64,000 nucleotides of DNA from contig NZ_FOPG01000002.1 in the NCBI RefSeq assembly GCF_900113435.1, positions 620,001 to 684,000 of the forward strand, given 5' to 3'. The translations under genes and the position numbers were made by a program. Of the stretch, positions 61,927 to 64,000 are shown piece by piece. A model generated the notes under the pieces. The model ran no database searches, was not told the origin of the DNA, and worked only from the letters and a program-made list of their open reading frames with translations. The stretch is from Sulfitobacter dubius (GTDB lineage: Bacteria; Pseudomonadota; Alphaproteobacteria; Rhodobacterales; Rhodobacteraceae). Numbering within the stretch: the stretch's first letter is position 1; every line of letters begins with the position of its first letter.

Positions 61927-63153
61927 TTAAAGGGGCTTTCCACGCATCAGCCGGGGCAATTCTCCCGTCAGGCCTGCTGCCTCGCGGATGAAGTTGCGAC
62001 GCAGACCGGGCAGGGCGTTGATCGCGGCCATGCCCATGTCGCGGGCCAGTCGCAAAAGCGCATTATCATTCGAAAACAATCGGTTGAAGCTGTCGGTCGC
62101 CAGCGCAAGGCTGGCGTTGTCGAACCGCCGCCATTCCTGATAGCGCGCCAATACCGCATCATTGCCGGGGTCTTCGCCCCGGCGCACCGCATCAGCGATT
62201 ACCTCGGCCAAGGCCGCCACATCGCGTAGACCCGCGTTCAGCCCTTGCCCCGCGATAGGGTGCACCCCATGGGCCGCGTCGCCCAAAAGCGCCACGCGCG
62301 GGGCGGTCATGGAATGCGCCAGCGACAGGCCCAACGGATAGCTGTAGCGCGGGCCGGTCAAGGAAAGCTCCCCCAGAAAACTGCCAAAGCGCGGGCGCAG
62401 CACGTCGAGGTATTGCGCATTCGGCAGGGCGTTGATCGCGGCGGCATTGGCGCTGGCTTCGCTCCAGACGATGAGGGAGCGGTTACCCGTCAGCGGTAGG
62501 ATTGCCAGCGGGCCGGGAGGCATGAAAAATTGATGTGCGATGCCGTGGTGCGGTTTTTCGTGATCGACCACACAGACCAGCGCCGTCTGCGCGTAGGACC
62601 ATGCGATGCGCTTGATGCCCGCGCGTTCAGCCGTGCCGCTGCCGCGTCCATCGGCCCCCACGGCCAGCCGCGCGCGCAGGGTCTTGCCACCCCCCAGCGT
62701 CAGGGTGATGCCGGTCGGCTTGACCGTTTGATCGGTGACGCGGGTGTCGTTCAACATGGTGATCGCCGGATCAGCCGCGACGGCCTTTAGCAAGGCGCGC
62801 CGCAGGTGGCGGTCTTCGACCATATGACCCATCGGGCCTTCTTCGATCTCGGCATGGTCGAAATGCATGAACATCGGCGAGGGGCCGGTTCCGGCACGCC
62901 CATCTGTAACTTTGATCTCAAGCATCGGCTGTGCGTCACCGGCGATTTCGGGCCAGACGCCGATGCCTTCCATTAGCCGCACCGAGGTCAGCGCCAGCGC
63001 ATAGGCTCGGCCATCGAATTCGGCGTCGTCAAAGGTCTGCGCGGGCAGGGCGTCACTCACCGTCACGCGCAATCCTGCGCGGCTGAGGGCCAAGGCAAGG
63101 GCGGGGCCGTTCAATCCGCCGCCGATGATCGCGATATCGTGGTCAAAATCCAT
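61927..63153 (-). CDS. UbiH/UbiF/COQ6-family FAD-dependent hydroxylase
   Basis: A 408-residue flavin monooxygenase of ubiquinone biosynthesis. The FAD motif is 'IAIIGGGLNGPALALALSRA' (7-26). The second FAD motif is 'VALLGDAAHGVHPIAGQGLN' (~289-308), and the DG motif is 'LAVGADGRGSGTAERAG' (~160-176). Which ring position it hydroxylates cannot be fixed (alphaproteobacteria use UbiL, UbiM, UbiH and others). ATG 63153 starts just before the FAD fold; the open frame upstream is not similar. It is divergent from the amidase gene. Confidence 0.9.
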   Translation of the reverse strand: MDFDHDIAIIGGGLNGPALALALSRAGLRVTVSDALPAQTFDDAEFDGRAYALALTSVRLMEGIGVWPEIAGDAQPMLEIKVTDGRAGTGPSPMFMHFDHAEIEEGPMGHMVEDRHLRRALLKAVAADPAITMLNDTRVTDQTVKPTGITLTLGGGKTLRARLAVGADGRGSGTAERAGIKRIAWSYAQTALVCVVDHEKPHHGIAHQFFMPPGPLAILPLTGNRSLIVWSEASANAAAINALPNAQYLDVLRPRFGSFLGELSLTGPRYSYPLGLSLAHSMTAPRVALLGDAAHGVHPIAGQGLNAGLRDVAALAEVIADAVRRGEDPGNDAVLARYQEWRRFDNASLALATDSFNRLFSNDNALLRLARDMGMAAINALPGLRRNFIREAAGLTGELPRLMRGKPL

Positions 63154-63238
63154 GGCCCTAGATATGACCTGCGCGCGGGGATTGTCCATGCGCCGAACGG
63201 TCGCTAGGTTCGCCAAGAACAGCGGCGAGGGGAATGAC

Positions 63239-64000
63239 ATGCAAGAATGGTTGGAAATGACGGCGGCGGATCTGGGGCGCGGGATCGCGGCGGGCGATAT
63301 CGACCCGGTGGCGCTCTGCGATACCTATCTTGATGCCATCGACGCACATCCGATGCGCGACCGTATCTATGCCCGCGTCACCCCCGACCGCGCCCGCGCC
63401 GAAGCCGCCGCCGCGGCTGAGCGTGCCCGCGACGGCCAGCGCCTGTCGCCGCTTGATGGTGTCCCGATCTCTTGGAAAGACCTATTCGATACCGCTGCCA
63501 CAGCGACGGAGGCGGGAACCAAGCTGCTAGAGGGCCGCGTGCCGGAGCGTGATGCGGAAGTTCTGGCCAATGCGACCGCGATGGGTTTGGTCTGTCTGGG
63601 CAAAACCCACATGAGCGAATTGGCCTTCTCGGGCCTCGGTCATAACCCCAGCACCGCGACGCCGCCCTGTGTGAACGAGCCGGACAGTGTCTCGGGCGGC
63701 TCATCTTCCGGGGCTGCGGCCTCGGTCGCCTTTGGCTTGGCGGCGGCGGCGATTGGGTCGGATACGGGCGGCTCGGTGCGTATCCCGGCGGCGTGGAACG
63801 ATTTGGTGGGGCTTAAAACCACGGCTGGGCGGGTCTCCCTTTCCGGGACGGTGCCGCTGGCGGCAAAGTTCGACACGGTTGGCCCGCTTTGCCGTTCGGT
63901 TGAGGACGCGGCGCTGCTGCTGGGTATTTTGGAAGGGGCGAAGCCTGCTGATTTGCAAGAGAGTGAGTTGGAAGGCTGCCGCTTTGCGGTGCTGACCAAT
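63239..64000 (+). CDS. Amidase signature family protein (N-terminal part)
   Basis: 254 codons are visible before the window ends. The amidase catalytic triad elements are present: the lysine in 'PLDGVPISWKDLFDTA' (~76-91), the first serine in 'SVSGGSSSGAAASVA' (~151-165), and the nucleophile serine in 'IGSDTGGSVRIPAAW' (~172-186). Such enzymes hydrolyse carboxamides; GatA is an alternative relative, but no gatC or gatB is next to it. GGCGAGGGG lies upstream of ATG 63239. The substrate is unknown. Confidence 0.9.
   Translation, partial: MQEWLEMTAADLGRGIAAGDIDPVALCDTYLDAIDAHPMRDRIYARVTPDRARAEAAAAAERARDGQRLSPLDGVPISWKDLFDTAATATEAGTKLLEGRVPERDAEVLANATAMGLVCLGKTHMSELAFSGLGHNPSTATPPCVNEPDSVSGGSSSGAAASVAFGLAAAAIGSDTGGSVRIPAAWNDLVGLKTTAGRVSLSGTVPLAAKFDTVGPLCRSVEDAALLLGILEGAKPADLQESELEGCRFAVLTN

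Overview
This 64 kb window looks like chromosomal DNA of a GC-rich alphaproteobacterium of the family Rhodobacteraceae (Roseobacter group; Sulfitobacter-like is my guess). The basis is high GC, dense collinear gene runs with 1-4 bp stop/start overlaps, a CcrM-type GANTC methyltransferase, a CenR-like OmpR-family regulator, MbfA, and several alphaproteobacterial protein families of unknown function (DUF2794, DUF3576, DUF4170, DUF2125, DUF721, DUF1513). All identifications come from reading motifs; no database search was possible. I see no rRNA, tRNA, transposase, integrase, phage gene or CRISPR array. No gene-free stretch exceeds 300 bases; the longest are 54665-54941 (upstream of the porin) and 59028-59290 (after the cenR-like gene, holding a possible small RNA).

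Layout. 1-777 is the end of a type I secretion adaptor. 868-4486 is a collinear run: RidA, glycerophosphodiesterase, FemAB-like acyltransferase, pterin dehydratase and MscS channel. 4563-6902 holds a peroxiredoxin, a ferredoxin-type reductase and rsmD. 7029-12737 is an iron locus: imelysin, Bfd, bacterioferritin, di-heme oxidoreductase, second imelysin and DUF1513 protein. 12767-17367 carries map, sfsA, a CinA-like protein, an acetyltransferase, an AhpD-like protein and an OmpA protein. 17369-24595 has an Lrp regulator, an MFS transporter, an ornithine cyclodeaminase-like gene, a HAD hydrolase, DUF188, S-formylglutathione hydrolase, an AEC transporter, the iron exporter mbfA and an I78 inhibitor lipoprotein. 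24605-30235 has paaK/paaI, DUF2794, a probable cytosolic muropeptide-recycling pair (C40 and M17 peptidases), a small Hpt-like protein and a beta carbonic anhydrase.

30316-35676 has asd, a membrane-anchored winged-helix protein with an overlapping small secreted protein, an Arg/Pro-rich secreted protein, rnhB, ccrM and a receiver-domain gene broken by a frameshift in a C6 run. 35745-41442 has alkB, mutY, a DUF721 protein, a DsbA-like protein, a CoA-transferase and lpxK. 41429-46741 has a KdtA-like glycosyltransferase, DUF4170, cysQ, pmbA and DUF2125. 46884-49449 is an SDR/crotonase/flavoprotein operon. 49446-54664 has a GST, holA, lptE, leuS and a DUF3576 lipoprotein. The rest has a porin, the YggS-family PLP protein, an L,D-transpeptidase, ribA, a cenR-like regulator, xth, a thioredoxin-TPR protein, a LON-domain protein, a Trm112-like protein, a UbiH-like hydroxylase and the start of an amidase.

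Themes. Iron handling recurs: periplasmic imelysin/di-heme/DUF1513 proteins, storage in Bfr with release through Bfd, and export by MbfA. Envelope biogenesis recurs too: LpxK, KdtA-like, LptE, OmpA, porin, L,D-transpeptidase, CenR and peptidoglycan-peptide recycling. The observations I find most interesting are the membrane protein with a C-terminal winged helix (a reversed ToxR plan) encoded behind a possibly leaderless gene, the KdtA-like enzyme lacking its catalytic glutamate, the frameshifted receiver, the candidate small RNA downstream of the cenR-like gene, and the palindromes ahead of mbfA and ccrM.
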